Source of the DNA: Candidatus Poribacteria bacterium
GTDB taxonomy: Bacteria; Poribacteria; WGA-4E; WGA-3G
DNA length: 35,446 nucleotides
NCBI GenBank assembly: GCA_007571305.1
Contig: RKRR01000143.1
Location: forward strand, 1 to 35,446
Direction of reading: 5' to 3'
Shown here: positions 26,010 to 33,930 of the stretch, piece after piece
How the letters are laid out: the number at the start of each line of letters is the position of its first letter
Numbering within the stretch: position 1 is the first letter of the stretch
Made by a program: the position numbers and the translations under genes
The notes under the pieces: generated by a model
What the model saw: the letters and a program-made list of their open reading frames with translations, nothing else
Database searches by the model: none
What the model was told of the DNA's origin: nothing

Positions 26010-26400
26010 TGTATCGGATGCCGTTGAACGCCATTATTGGAAAGCGGTCATTTTTCTCGTGATACTGATTTTAGTCGGCAGTGGATTTTGGGGAGTGAGG
26101 CGCTTTGCACCTACAGTGTTTCTTGGAAAACCTGATTTAATTGCTATTCCGGACGAAGAACGTCCACAAAATCAAACAACGGACACCCTGACACCAAATA
26201 CGCCCGAACTTCTCAATATCAACACCGCCTCTGCGGAAGAGCTCCAAACTCTCCCGAACATCGGTGTGAAAATGGCACAAAGGATTGTTGACTATCGAAC
26301 ACAGCAGGGCAAATTTGCCAGTGTGGACGCTCTCCAGAACGTCAAAGGTATTGGTGCGAAGACTTTAGAGAAGTTGAGACCTTTCGTTGATGCGAAGTAG
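26002..26400 (+). CDS. Membrane-anchored helix-hairpin-helix (ComEA-like) protein
   Basis: From the ATG at 26002 (with GAGGA upstream) the product has 132 residues: one transmembrane helix ([17 protein letters not shown]), a linker, and a C-terminal double helix-hairpin-helix domain, [19 protein letters not shown] then [18 protein letters not shown]. This is the build of ComEA, which binds incoming DNA at the membrane during transformation, but the same small domain occurs in many proteins of unknown role and no other competence gene is in the window. It overlaps the CRTAC1-like gene by 8 bases. A TTATAGTA repeat starts directly after its stop codon. Confidence 0.82.
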   Translation: MNNVSDAVERHYWKAVIFLVILILVGSGFWGVRRFAPTVFLGKPDLIAIPDEERPQNQTTDTLTPNTPELLNINTASAEELQTLPNIGVKMAQRIVDYRTQQGKFASVDALQNVKGIGAKTLEKLRPFVDAK

Positions 26401-26457
26401 TTATAGTAAAATCTGAAAATAAGTGGACACTTGGCGCATAACCTGTTAGGTTGTGCA
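26401..26457. repeat. Half copy of the TTATAGTA-type repeat
   Basis: TTATAGTAAAATCTGAAAAT at 26401 is followed by CGCATAACCTGTTAGGTTGTGC, the left end and core of the family, after which similarity stops. It begins immediately after the TAG of the HhH gene. From 26458 to 26570 I see nothing else. Confidence 0.65.
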
Positions 26458-26570
26458 GCTGCGTGCCGAAAATGATAGGAAATACACCAAATGTTTCGCA
26501 GACATGAAGGATTTTCGGTGAAAAAGGTGTTCGTGGCTATGAAATCATATTGGAGAAAATAAAGAGACGC

Positions 26571-28646
26571 TTAGTCAGGTTTCTTATGATACAAATAATC
26601 TGTATTCAAACACGACCCTGGCTTATTCGTGCAGTTGGCAAACGTCATGCCACATCCCGTGCGTTGACACACATACGATGTCTCGTGATGGGCACGGGCC
26701 GTCGGATTACACGTCCAATACGAATTCCCACATCCCATGTCACAAGAGGTCTCGAGGTGTTCGTCGGGAGTCGTCGGTGTCCCCTTATCACACTTGCCTG
26801 GTCCCTTCCACTTATTGCCACATTTGACAGGATCCGGGTCGGGATCGGGCACTGGGTCTGGCGAACTGCTACTCGACACATTCACCGTGTAACTCGCCTG
26901 ATACACCGCTGAATCCGTATAGTTGTATACATACGCAGTGATGACATAAGCACCCGACGCATCCGAGGCAAACGTATACGTCATAGATGCTGTCAGCATA
27001 TCGCTACCCCCAGGATCTATCTCTACATTCGTGCCTAAGCCCGTTTCACTTGGTGATTTGACATACCAGTACACCGAGTTATACGCCTCCGAGGCAGTAA
27101 AGTTTGCGGTGTGGCTACTTCCCGCTGATGCGAAATACGAACCATTCGCAGGGGAGAGACTCCCCGACGGACCGCTCGGTGACTCACCTGGGGGATTGCC
27201 ACCCCCTGGCGGGTTCTGTCCCGGCGGATTGTTCGGTGCCTCACTTGGGGGTGCTATATACCTCAAAAACAACCCATTCACCCACTCACCAAACTTCGTC
27301 TGCGGAATGAGATTGTAGGTGTCTTTATGGATAACACTAAAGTTCGCGTTGTACTTACCGCCCTCATACATAATATCCTGAGCATCTCCGGTATGGGGAA
27401 GGAATATGTTATGACCCAACTCATGCCCCACCGTGCTGTCTATGATGTTCTGTGTATCGGGATTGGCGGTCTTGCCCGGATTGAGAGGGAAGATGGGGAA
27501 AACGAGTGCCGACTTCATACCCGCGGGGGCGTTCGGGGCGGAGTATAAGACACTCCGGGACTGCGCAACACCGAGGATACGTCCATCCTTATCACTGGTG
27601 TTCGCTCGCACCCACTTTCTGGTATCTTGGATTGTGTCTCTCTCTGTAAACTCATCGACAAAGACGGCGTATTGCTTGAATCGCCTTTTGTTGCCGGGAC
27701 TGCGGTAGTTGACGTGCCGATCGTCCGTGTCGCTTTCATAGATCACGTGCAATTCAAAAGGGACAGGGAGATTGTGGGCGTAGCCGACATCAGTGATGCT
27801 CAGGCCCGACCCATTGTCGTTTGCTTCCCAGTAGGAGATGCCGTCAAACTCGCTGTAGGTGAAGATGTCCTTTTTGGTGGGGTTGAGACGTGTCGGCTGA
27901 GTTTGAGATTTGACAGAGAAGCCGCGGTATTCCTCCCAATAGGTGAACCCGTCCCCGTTGTGCGGGTTGCTAAGAGGACCCGTCTCGTTATCGACTTCTC
28001 CCGGATCGCCTGCCCCGGAGGCAGTGGGATAGAGGGTGTCAAACCCATCGACGACCCCGTTCTCGTCGTCATCGCGCGGGACCCGAGCGGTCGCCGCGGA
28101 GACCTGTTGCCCTGAGGATTTTGAGAGTTTCGCTTTCAGGACACCCGCCGCGGCGTAATCATGGCAGGAAACCTTAACCGTGAGCGTTTGCGTGCCAGTG
28201 CCACTGATTTGACGCGTCAGTTTGCTGCCCGCTAATGTCCAGTTCGGGTTCTCTGCGGTCTCGAGGCTCAGATCGGGCGTTGTCGAGCCATCCGAAGAGT
28301 TGCCAAATTGCCCCGGATAGTTCGTCACATCAGAGAGCGACACCTCGAGGTCACCTGTCCAATCAGTCAAACTGGCAGGAATGCTGACAACGAGGTTCAC
28401 CGTGATGTGTCCGTTTGCTCGGGGCCATTGGTAGGGAGAGAGATCTTGGATGTTGACAGAGGGCTCCACTTGAATGCCGGGGTCTTTGGGTGGAGGGTTC
28501 TCCCCCGGTAAACGTCCCGGTGTCTCTGTTCGTTCCCGATCCCGTTGGCTTTCGCTTTGGGCATGAAGAGGCGAGAGGTGTGTCGCGAAAAGGATCAGAG
28601 AGAGGGTGAGGGTAAGGAGAAAATAAAAAGTATGGGGTGTGTTCAT
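26571..28646 (-). CDS. Secreted metalloprotease-like protein with Cys/His-rich tail
   Basis: The 691-residue product has a signal peptide (YFLLTLTLSLILFATHLSPLHA), then a beta-rich part, then a zinc-protease core: HELGHNIFLPH (residues 408-418) gives the H-E-x-x-H-x(5)-H spacing of metzincins, with DIMYEGG (about 424-430) as likely Met-turn. The glycine normally at position 8 of the motif is Phe415. A proline/glycine linker (about 470-500) leads to a PKD-like beta-sandwich (YFASAGSSHTANFTASEAYN) and, after a DPDPDPDP linker, to a tail of about 85 residues with nine cysteines. The tail contains two copies of H-x-E-T-S-x-C-x(2,3)-G-C-G-x(5)-C, probably metal-binding. AAAGGAG precedes the ATG. 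It lies 14 bases after the TPR membrane protein gene in one operon. Confidence 0.82.
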   Translation of the reverse strand: MNTPHTFYFLLTLTLSLILFATHLSPLHAQSESQRDRERTETPGRLPGENPPPKDPGIQVEPSVNIQDLSPYQWPRANGHITVNLVVSIPASLTDWTGDLEVSLSDVTNYPGQFGNSSDGSTTPDLSLETAENPNWTLAGSKLTRQISGTGTQTLTVKVSCHDYAAAGVLKAKLSKSSGQQVSAATARVPRDDDENGVVDGFDTLYPTASGAGDPGEVDNETGPLSNPHNGDGFTYWEEYRGFSVKSQTQPTRLNPTKKDIFTYSEFDGISYWEANDNGSGLSITDVGYAHNLPVPFELHVIYESDTDDRHVNYRSPGNKRRFKQYAVFVDEFTERDTIQDTRKWVRANTSDKDGRILGVAQSRSVLYSAPNAPAGMKSALVFPIFPLNPGKTANPDTQNIIDSTVGHELGHNIFLPHTGDAQDIMYEGGKYNANFSVIHKDTYNLIPQTKFGEWVNGLFLRYIAPPSEAPNNPPGQNPPGGGNPPGESPSGPSGSLSPANGSYFASAGSSHTANFTASEAYNSVYWYVKSPSETGLGTNVEIDPGGSDMLTASMTYTFASDASGAYVITAYVYNYTDSAVYQASYTVNVSSSSSPDPVPDPDPDPVKCGNKWKGPGKCDKGTPTTPDEHLETSCDMGCGNSYWTCNPTARAHHETSYVCQRTGCGMTFANCTNKPGSCLNTDYLYHKKPD

Positions 28647-28660
28647 TCTGTTTTTCTCCT

Positions 28661-30127
28661 TTATCGGGAATCGGGTTCTCTATTATTTTTCAGGCGTTTT
28701 TCTATCTCACGGGCAAGACGCGGGTCTGTGGCACGCAACCTGCGAAGTGTCTCATCGGGTCCGTAACGTTTCAAGGTCTGCATGGCACTGCGAATGCGGG
28801 ACTCAGAGATGTCGGGTGCATCCCCTGGGTTTGCTTCCGGGGGTGCCTGTGTTGGTGTGTTGCCCGTAGGCAGCTGTTTTGTGAGGTCTTCAAGTTTTCG
28901 GAGTTCTGGCGGAGTGTCGAGGTATTCTTGGAGTTCAGGGAATTCCGAGCGGATAAAGTCTTCAAAGGATTTAGCAGCGGCGGCACGCTGCTGCTCGGCG
29001 CGTGCGGAGGCCTGCTGTGCCCGGGCGGCTTCGGCATCTGCATCGGAAAACTCGGAGACATCAGCACCCTCCGGTGCTGTCCGTGTCGGAAACTCGGCGG
29101 ATGTGTCAAAAGGTCCCCTGGTGCGCGTCACAAAGATGTCGGGGCTGCGGGTCTCGGTATCCGTGGGGAGCGGTGTCTCCTCAACCGGGCGTTGAATCGG
29201 TTCTATCAGCGGCTTGCCCTCTTCAATCGCACGGATCTGCCGCGCCGATTCCCAATTTTGTGTCTTCGCGTAGTCCTCGCGATAGATCGCTAATGCCTTC
29301 TGATACTGACCCAGCCGTTGGTAGGTATCACCCATGTACTCTACAAAGGAATTCTTGGAAAGTTTTGCGGCTTCCTGCTGGTAGCGGAGTGCTTCTTCGG
29401 GTTTATAGTACCAGATCGTGCCGGCAAAGGAATCCAAAATCTCTGAACGGAGTTTCGGGGGAAGATCGTCCATAGCGATGAGTTTCTCGTAGGCGGCTTC
29501 GCGCTCGGGGTTCGGGCCTTCAGGGACATAGTTCTGCCGTACTGCCCATAAAAAGAGGCGTTCGGGGTCGTCAGGTGCCTCTGCAAGTGCCTGATCTATG
29601 AGTTCGTTGACGTAGTCTCGCGGCCCCGATGCGGTGCTGTCAAAATACTGCGCCGCCTCCCAGGCGGACATGCCCTCGGTTTTGGCAATCGCGCGTTGTC
29701 GTTCTAAAATGGCAGCACTCTCCTCTCGGGAAATCTCGCCCCTTTGGACGGCGTAGTGGAGGTGGTGGCGGAGCTCATCGAGGCGTTTCCATTGGGTGTC
29801 GGTGAGCTCACGTTCCGCGGGCCCCGTGTAGGTAGCCGTTTCACGCCTCAGTGTCCCTTGCAACGGTGCTTGCCGCTGTCCTTGTGGTGCCCCTCGCAGC
29901 GATGGGGTGTTCCCGCGGGTGGGAAAACCGTCGGGCGCGGTGAGCTTTTCCGTGTCGGTGTTCTCTGCTGCCGGGCGGGGGGCCGTGTCGGGGGTGTCGG
30001 TGTGGGTTTTCCAGTGTTTTGTGGCATAGACCCCTGCAAAGACGAGGCAGCAGCCCGCGAGGGTGATGAGAAACACGCGATCGGTAAAAAGGGTTCGGAT
30101 GAGGTGTTCCAAAAAGTCTCTGAACAT
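28661..30127 (-). CDS. Membrane-anchored TPR protein of unknown function
   Basis: The 488-residue product has one N-terminal transmembrane helix (FLITLAGCCLVFAGVYA, about 19-35), a long low-complexity linker rich in Pro, Thr and Gly, then a helical domain (about 105-325) with tetratricopeptide-like pairs, for example NSFVEYMGDTYQRLGQYQKA. A second disordered stretch is followed by a charged, alanine-rich helix (EAARAQQASARAEQQRAAAA) that may be a coiled coil. No enzyme motif is visible. The ATG has GAGGAG upstream. The G+C content of this gene and the next is clearly higher than that of the neighbours, which could reflect a different origin. It is probably the partner or anchor of the secreted protease-like protein encoded downstream. 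Confidence 0.78.
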   Translation of the reverse strand: MFRDFLEHLIRTLFTDRVFLITLAGCCLVFAGVYATKHWKTHTDTPDTAPRPAAENTDTEKLTAPDGFPTRGNTPSLRGAPQGQRQAPLQGTLRRETATYTGPAERELTDTQWKRLDELRHHLHYAVQRGEISREESAAILERQRAIAKTEGMSAWEAAQYFDSTASGPRDYVNELIDQALAEAPDDPERLFLWAVRQNYVPEGPNPEREAAYEKLIAMDDLPPKLRSEILDSFAGTIWYYKPEEALRYQQEAAKLSKNSFVEYMGDTYQRLGQYQKALAIYREDYAKTQNWESARQIRAIEEGKPLIEPIQRPVEETPLPTDTETRSPDIFVTRTRGPFDTSAEFPTRTAPEGADVSEFSDADAEAARAQQASARAEQQRAAAAKSFEDFIRSEFPELQEYLDTPPELRKLEDLTKQLPTGNTPTQAPPEANPGDAPDISESRIRSAMQTLKRYGPDETLRRLRATDPRLAREIEKRLKNNREPDSR

Positions 30128-30289
30128 GTCTCTACTCCTCTCTTATTATCGTTGTATTCCCCATTGCTATTGAGGGAGTCATCTGACACACCAACGGACA
30201 CCTACACGCCAATGGCATCTCATCGGGAAAATAGACGCCTGGGGATGGATAAATATCATACGCCACCGACACGAGTGCCAACCCTCACA

Positions 30290-30422
30290 TTATAATAGAT
30301 TTTATAATGACCTATACACTCGTTCCGTCGTGTGAACCTCTGAAGGTATGTGTTCTGATAGCACAAGAGATCAAAGGTTTCCTATGCTACAAGTGTCAAT
30401 TTATTTTCGGATTTTACTATAA
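30290..30422. repeat. MITE-like TTATAGTA element, copy 4, reaching into a gene
   Basis: The 133-base element runs from TTATAATAGATTTTATAATG to GGATTTTACTATAA and contains CCTATGCTACAAGTG. Its right 22 bases (30401-30422) are also the 3' end of the cyclo-ligase gene on the minus strand and supply the codons for YSKIRK and the TAA stop. The gap 30128-30289 carries no other feature I can support. Confidence 0.72.
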
Positions 30423-30994
30423 GTATCTATCCTACCGGTCTCTGTGAAAATGTGTTGAACTGGTACGTCCCACGTTTGTGGGAACGTATCTTCTATGAGT
30501 TGTATCTCATACGCCAATCCGATCGCAACAGCGTGCGAACACTTCGTGAGAAATCGGTCGTAGAAACCCTTGCCGTACCCGAGGCGATATCCATTACGAT
30601 CGAAAGCGATACCGGGAACAACAATGAGTTGAAGATGCTCGGTGGGAAAGATTGGGCATGTCTCGTTCGGTTGCAACATACCGTATGGATGGCGCACTAA
30701 CTCCGTTTTCATGTTCTGAATCTGACGTGGTATGAGTTCCAACCGTTCTGTATCTACTACAGGGGCGCAAATCTGTTTGCCAGAATTAAGTAACCCCTCA
30801 AGCAAACCGGAGGTTTCAACCTCGCTTCTCATACTCAGGTAGAGCATCACGAAGTCGAAACCCTCACGTTGTATCCAGTGTGCAGTGGAATCAACGGTCC
30901 GCTGACTGAGTCGTGTTCGATCTTCGGGGGTGAGTGCTTCGCGGCGATGGAGCGTTTCAGTACGGACGCGTTCCCGTTCGATCGCGATATTCAT
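30401..30994 (-). CDS. 5-formyltetrahydrofolate cyclo-ligase
   Basis: The 197-residue protein converts 5-formyltetrahydrofolate to 5,10-methenyltetrahydrofolate with ATP. Family marks are the basic N-terminal helix (RERVRTETLHRREAL), ADP-site region PYGMLQP, and the phosphate/folate loop GIAFDRNGYRLGYGKGFYDRFL, all intact, followed by GLAYEIQLIE. It starts with an ATG five bases after the stop of the microcompartment vertex gene, with AAGGA overlapping the junction, so the two are translationally coupled. The last six residues come from a repeat element; since they lie after the folded domain they should not disturb activity. Names used for this gene include fau and ygfA. Confidence 0.93.
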   Translation of the reverse strand: MNIAIERERVRTETLHRREALTPEDRTRLSQRTVDSTAHWIQREGFDFVMLYLSMRSEVETSGLLEGLLNSGKQICAPVVDTERLELIPRQIQNMKTELVRHPYGMLQPNETCPIFPTEHLQLIVVPGIAFDRNGYRLGYGKGFYDRFLTKCSHAVAIGLAYEIQLIEDTFPQTWDVPVQHIFTETGRIDTYSKIRK

Positions 30995-30999
30995 TCCTT

Positions 31000-31287
31000 C
31001 TACTTTTGATACCGAACTTTTCCAGCAACTTCTACGGTATCAACAATCCCCATAATCACAGCGTCGACGGGTTTATTGCTTGTCACTGCGGTCTGACGTG
31101 CCGAACTGCCGGTAGCGATGAGTACAATTTCACCGATACCTGCGCCGACTGCATCTACAGCAACAGTATATTTCCGGTCAACCTCTCCGTTGAGATCCAC
31201 ATCTTGGACAACCATCAATTTGCTTCCGATTAATTTTTCATCTTTCTGCGTCGCGACGATTGTCCCGGTAACTTTTCCGAGGATCAT
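31000..31287 (-). CDS. EutN/CcmL-family microcompartment vertex protein
   Basis: The 95-residue product matches the BMC-P pentamer family that caps the vertices of bacterial microcompartments: MILGKVTGTIVATQKDEKL at the start, LMVVQDVDLNG, YTVAVDAVGAGIGEIVLIAT with the GxGxGE-like turn, GSSAR and PVDAVIMGIVD near the end. Length and strand pattern are normal. There is no BMC-H shell hexamer or signature enzyme in the window, so the compartment, if any, must be encoded elsewhere. A TTGAAA-N17-TATAAT promoter lies upstream, AGGAAAGG precedes the ATG, and the cyclo-ligase gene follows directly. Confidence 0.9.
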   Translation of the reverse strand: MILGKVTGTIVATQKDEKLIGSKLMVVQDVDLNGEVDRKYTVAVDAVGAGIGEIVLIATGSSARQTAVTSNKPVDAVIMGIVDTVEVAGKVRYQK

Positions 31288-31320
31288 TTAATAAAAACCT
31301 TTCCTATCAATATAAAAATC

Positions 31321-31335
31321 GCGAGTACAACTCGC
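31321..31335. repeat. Small GCGAGT hairpin in the leader of the vertex gene
   Basis: GCGAGT and ACTCGC form a perfect six-pair stem with a three-base loop. It lies between the promoter and the start of the vertex gene. A related GTAGGAGCG sequence occurs near 4946, so this is probably a dispersed repeat more than a specific regulator. Confidence 0.4.
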
Positions 31336-31397
31336 TCCTACAGGAAGAAATCTTTTCCTGCATCACCGGATTTGAGAGCATCTACTTTATGATAGTA

Positions 31398-31426
31398 ATT
31401 ATACACGAAATCCGCTGAAATTTCAA
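31398..31426 (-). promoter_or_regulatory. Promoter of the vertex protein / cyclo-ligase unit
   Basis: On the minus strand TTGAAA (31421-31426) and a perfect TATAAT (31398-31403) are 17 bases apart. Transcription near 31391 gives a leader of about 100 bases with the GCGAGT hairpin. Confidence 0.65.
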
Positions 31427-31512
31427 GTCCCAACCCACGTTATTCGAAAAGTGCCTCCGAAAATGTGTATAGGTAGTAGGGTTGAATATCCTTGAGACAT
31501 CGGCGGACAAGA

Positions 31513-31541
31513 TTGACAAGCGACCCATAATGTGCTAAACT
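31513..31541 (+). promoter_or_regulatory. Promoter of thiO
   Basis: TTGACA (31513-31518) and TAAACT (31536-31541) are 17 bases apart. Transcription near 31548 lies about 40 bases before the thiO start. Confidence 0.5.
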
Positions 31542-31586
31542 ATTTTCATAGTGTTGTTGTGATTTTCTGGTAAAGTGGAGGGAAAT

Positions 31587-32705
31587 TTGAGCCGAAATCA
31601 TGCTGATGTCCTCATTATCGGTGGCGGTATTATCGGATGCGCTATCGCTTACTATCTCGCCAAACGAAATGTGAAATCGTTCGTCATCGACAAAGCATCC
31701 GCTGTTGGTACGGAATCCTCATGGGCAGGTGCGGGAATTTTGACTTCACATGCCTCAACAGATGAACCATACCCAACCCTGTGCCGAGCAAGCCTTGCAC
31801 TCTACCCGGCGTTAGCGGAAGAATTGCGAGCAGAGACCCAAATAGATATTGAGTTAATCCAATCCGGGACACTGTCTGTGTTCTTCGACCCAACTGAAGC
31901 GGCAGGATTAATCGGTCTCGCAGATCGGCGCGTAAAACGCGGCTTCTCAACGGAAGTTTTAACTGCGGAACAAGCATGGCAGTTAGAGCCTGCTCTCTCA
32001 AAATCTATCGCCGGTGCAATTCTGTTTCCTGAAGATGCACAAGTCCGTAATCCGAAAATGGTGACTGCACTTGCCAAGGCTTCAGCAAAATTGGGTGCAC
32101 AATTCCAGGTAGGCAATCCTGTCACCGATTTCATCCGGGTGAGAGAGGGCGATAGGGAACACCTTGTAGGTGTCGTCGTGAACGGAGAAACCTATTACGC
32201 TGATACGTTTGTGATTGCCGCAGGATGCTGGACAGGAACACTTACTGCTCAACTTGATGTTCCGATTCACGTTGAACCTGCAAAAGGACAGATAGTTCTA
32301 GTTGAAGCGATGCCACCACTTTTTGAGCGGACCATCGATGGACTCGGCATCTATATCGTACCGAGAGCCGATGGCAAAATCCTACTCGGCGCGACGGTCG
32401 AATTTGTCGGCTATGATAAGACCGCAACAGTGGATGGTACGAAGCAATTGATTGACGCAGGAATTGCCATTGCACCTCAACTCGCGCAGAGTACTTTCGT
32501 GCAAACATGGGTAGGGTTGCGTCCTTACGCCAAAAAGGGACCCCTTCTGGGTTATTTGCCCCGGTATGATAACATCGTTTTAGCATCAGGGCATTTCAAA
32601 AATGGTATTCTTCTCGCGCCGATTACAGGACAATTGATCGCTGAATTGATCACCACAGGACAACCATCGTTGTCGTTAGAACCATTTCAGCCAACGCGGA
32701 TGTAA
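31587..32705 (+). CDS. thiO: Glycine oxidase ThiO (FAD-dependent)
   Basis: ThiO oxidises glycine to iminoglycine for the thiazole half of thiamine. The 372-residue product has the FAD site DVLIIGGGIIGCAIAYYLAK at the start, SSWAGAGILTSHAS, the middle strand PAKGQIVLVEA, and the late block ADGKILLGATVEFVGYD and TWVGLRPYAKKGPLLGYLP, all typical of ThiO in the D-amino acid oxidase family. I chose the TTG at 31587 because GGAGGG (31577-31582) lies just before it; the frame is also open from a GTG at 31575, but that would place the ribosome site inside the gene. No other thiamine gene is in the window, so a role as general amino-acid oxidase is possible. Confidence 0.88.
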   Translation: MSRNHADVLIIGGGIIGCAIAYYLAKRNVKSFVIDKASAVGTESSWAGAGILTSHASTDEPYPTLCRASLALYPALAEELRAETQIDIELIQSGTLSVFFDPTEAAGLIGLADRRVKRGFSTEVLTAEQAWQLEPALSKSIAGAILFPEDAQVRNPKMVTALAKASAKLGAQFQVGNPVTDFIRVREGDREHLVGVVVNGETYYADTFVIAAGCWTGTLTAQLDVPIHVEPAKGQIVLVEAMPPLFERTIDGLGIYIVPRADGKILLGATVEFVGYDKTATVDGTKQLIDAGIAIAPQLAQSTFVQTWVGLRPYAKKGPLLGYLPRYDNIVLASGHFKNGILLAPITGQLIAELITTGQPSLSLEPFQPTRM

Positions 32706-32759
32706 CGGGCTCGCCTGTTTTGGATACCCAATTTAAAGGCGTGAAATATTTTTTTTAAT

Positions 32760-32845
32760 TTTAAATGAATTGTTTCAAAATATATGGGTTAAACTTTAAA
32801 TGAATCTTTTTAATCACCGACAAAAGGGGTATAAAACACTACCCC
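32760..32845. promoter_or_regulatory. Direct repeats and hairpin upstream of the sigma factor unit
   Basis: TTTAAATGAAT occurs at 32760-32770 and again at 32795-32805, 35 bases apart, in an A+T-rich stretch. Next, GGGGTA (32826-32831) and TACCCC (32840-32845) form a six-pair hairpin. The spacing suggests an operator and leader for the genes at 32880-33721, but no protein binding can be inferred. Confidence 0.35.
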
Positions 32846-32879
32846 TCTCTGACGAATAATTGAGAAAGGAGATTTCAAA

Positions 32880-33104
32880 ATGCGTCAGTATGTTTTGTGT
32901 TTAACGGAGGCAACGCCTCACACTGGAGATAAACGTGACAATCCTTTGGGGGATTGGATCTCCCTAAAGACGCAGGCATCTAAAATTGCCAATGCGTGCG
33001 GTTGTTGGATCAGGACACGACTATGGAGAAGGCACAGACCGGGGAGTGAACAAGCAGGCATGCTCCGTTACAGAACGGAAGGAGGGTTGCGCGCCTTCGC
33101 TTGA
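32880..33104 (+). CDS. Small ORF ahead of the sigma factor gene
   Basis: The ATG at 32880 has a very good ribosome site (AAAGGAGAT, seven bases away) and the frame encodes 74 residues, starting MRQYVLCLTEATPHTGD, with a basic middle (CGCWIRTRLWRRHRPGSE). No domain is recognised and there is no membrane segment. It ends 26 bases before the sigma factor ATG, so it could be a small regulatory protein or a leader peptide that couples translation to the sigma factor. The strong start site is the main support; the sequence itself could be chance. Confidence 0.5.
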   Translation: MRQYVLCLTEATPHTGDKRDNPLGDWISLKTQASKIANACGCWIRTRLWRRHRPGSEQAGMLRYRTEGGLRAFA

Positions 33105-33130
33105 GAAACTCCTCTTTTGAGGAGACAAGC

Positions 33131-33721
33131 ATGTTACACACTGACGAACAGTTGATGCTCTCTGTGAAGGATGGAAACAGAGATGCATTCCGAATCTTAA
33201 CCGAGCGTCACTATACAAACACTTTAAATTTTATCTGTCGATTTGTGAAAAATAGGACTCTTGCGGAAGATCTTTGTCAGGAGACGTTCCTACGGGTATG
33301 GCGTTGTGTGCCAACGTATCGCCCAATTGCGAAATTTAGGACGTTCCTTTATCACATTGCCAAGAACGTATGTTTAAAACAGTTGGCGAAGGATCAGAGA
33401 ACACCGCAGATCGAATCTTTGGATGCACCCTATAGCGATGAAGATGAAAACTCTCACCCCATTGCGGTTGCTATCGCAGACACCGATTACTCTCCAGAGG
33501 CGTTACTGATCGCTAAAGAGACTTACGAGGCAATTCAGGCTGCAATCAACAAACTGTCGCAAGAACATCAATTAGTGTTTCGGTTGACAGAAGTGCAAGG
33601 ATTGTCTTATCAGGAAGTTGCCAAGATCGTTCAATGTCCGATTGGCACTGTTGCCTCCCGTAAAAACGCTGCGATTCGACAACTCCGGAAATTTTTGGCG
33701 CCCTACAGGACCAGCTTATGA
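33131..33721 (+). CDS. ECF-type RNA polymerase sigma factor
   Basis: From the ATG at 33131 (GAGGAG eight bases before it) the product has 196 residues with only sigma regions 2 and 4. Region 2: DEQLMLSVKDGNRDAFRILT, then FVKNRTLAEDLCQETFLRVW and FRTFLYHIAKNVCLKQL. Region 4: FRLTEVQGLSYQEVAKIVQC and PIGTVASRKNAAIRQLRKFL, the DNA-recognition helix. Sigma factors of this class direct RNA polymerase to special promoters, usually under control of an anti-sigma protein. No anti-sigma gene is adjacent; only the small ORF upstream is. A terminator closes the unit. The frame is open 10 codons further upstream, but without a better start. Confidence 0.92.
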   Translation: MLHTDEQLMLSVKDGNRDAFRILTERHYTNTLNFICRFVKNRTLAEDLCQETFLRVWRCVPTYRPIAKFRTFLYHIAKNVCLKQLAKDQRTPQIESLDAPYSDEDENSHPIAVAIADTDYSPEALLIAKETYEAIQAAINKLSQEHQLVFRLTEVQGLSYQEVAKIVQCPIGTVASRKNAAIRQLRKFLAPYRTSL

Positions 33722-33758
33722 GATATAGGTTCTTAGGATTAAATATATAACCTCCTTG

Positions 33759-33797
33759 GCACTCTGGCATCCGACTTCACGTCAGAGTGCTTTTTTA
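33759..33797 (+). terminator. Intrinsic terminator of the sigma factor unit
   Basis: GCACTCTG (33759-33766) pairs with CAGAGTGC (33783-33790) and is followed by TTTTTTATT. It stands 38 bases after the sigma factor stop. Confidence 0.8.
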
Positions 33798-33930
33798 TTC
33801 TTGGGATTATGGGACACAGAGGGTGCCTACTACTTTGCACCACTTGTAAGCAAGCCTCAGGCGGTCAGCAATCGGGATTAGGAGATCCCTCCTACAGGGC
33901 TTGTTAGGGATCAGTTATGAAAAAAGAAAT

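Noticed and set aside
26550..26912. Open frame on the plus strand within the protease-like gene region
   Set aside because: It lies antisense to the Cys-rich tail of the gene at 26571-28646, has no ribosome site and a biased, arginine-rich composition typical of a shadow frame.
28637..29475. Long plus-strand frames across 28637-29475
   Set aside because: They arise from the high G+C content of the TPR membrane protein gene on the other strand; cysteine- and arginine-rich composition and lack of start signals argue against real genes.
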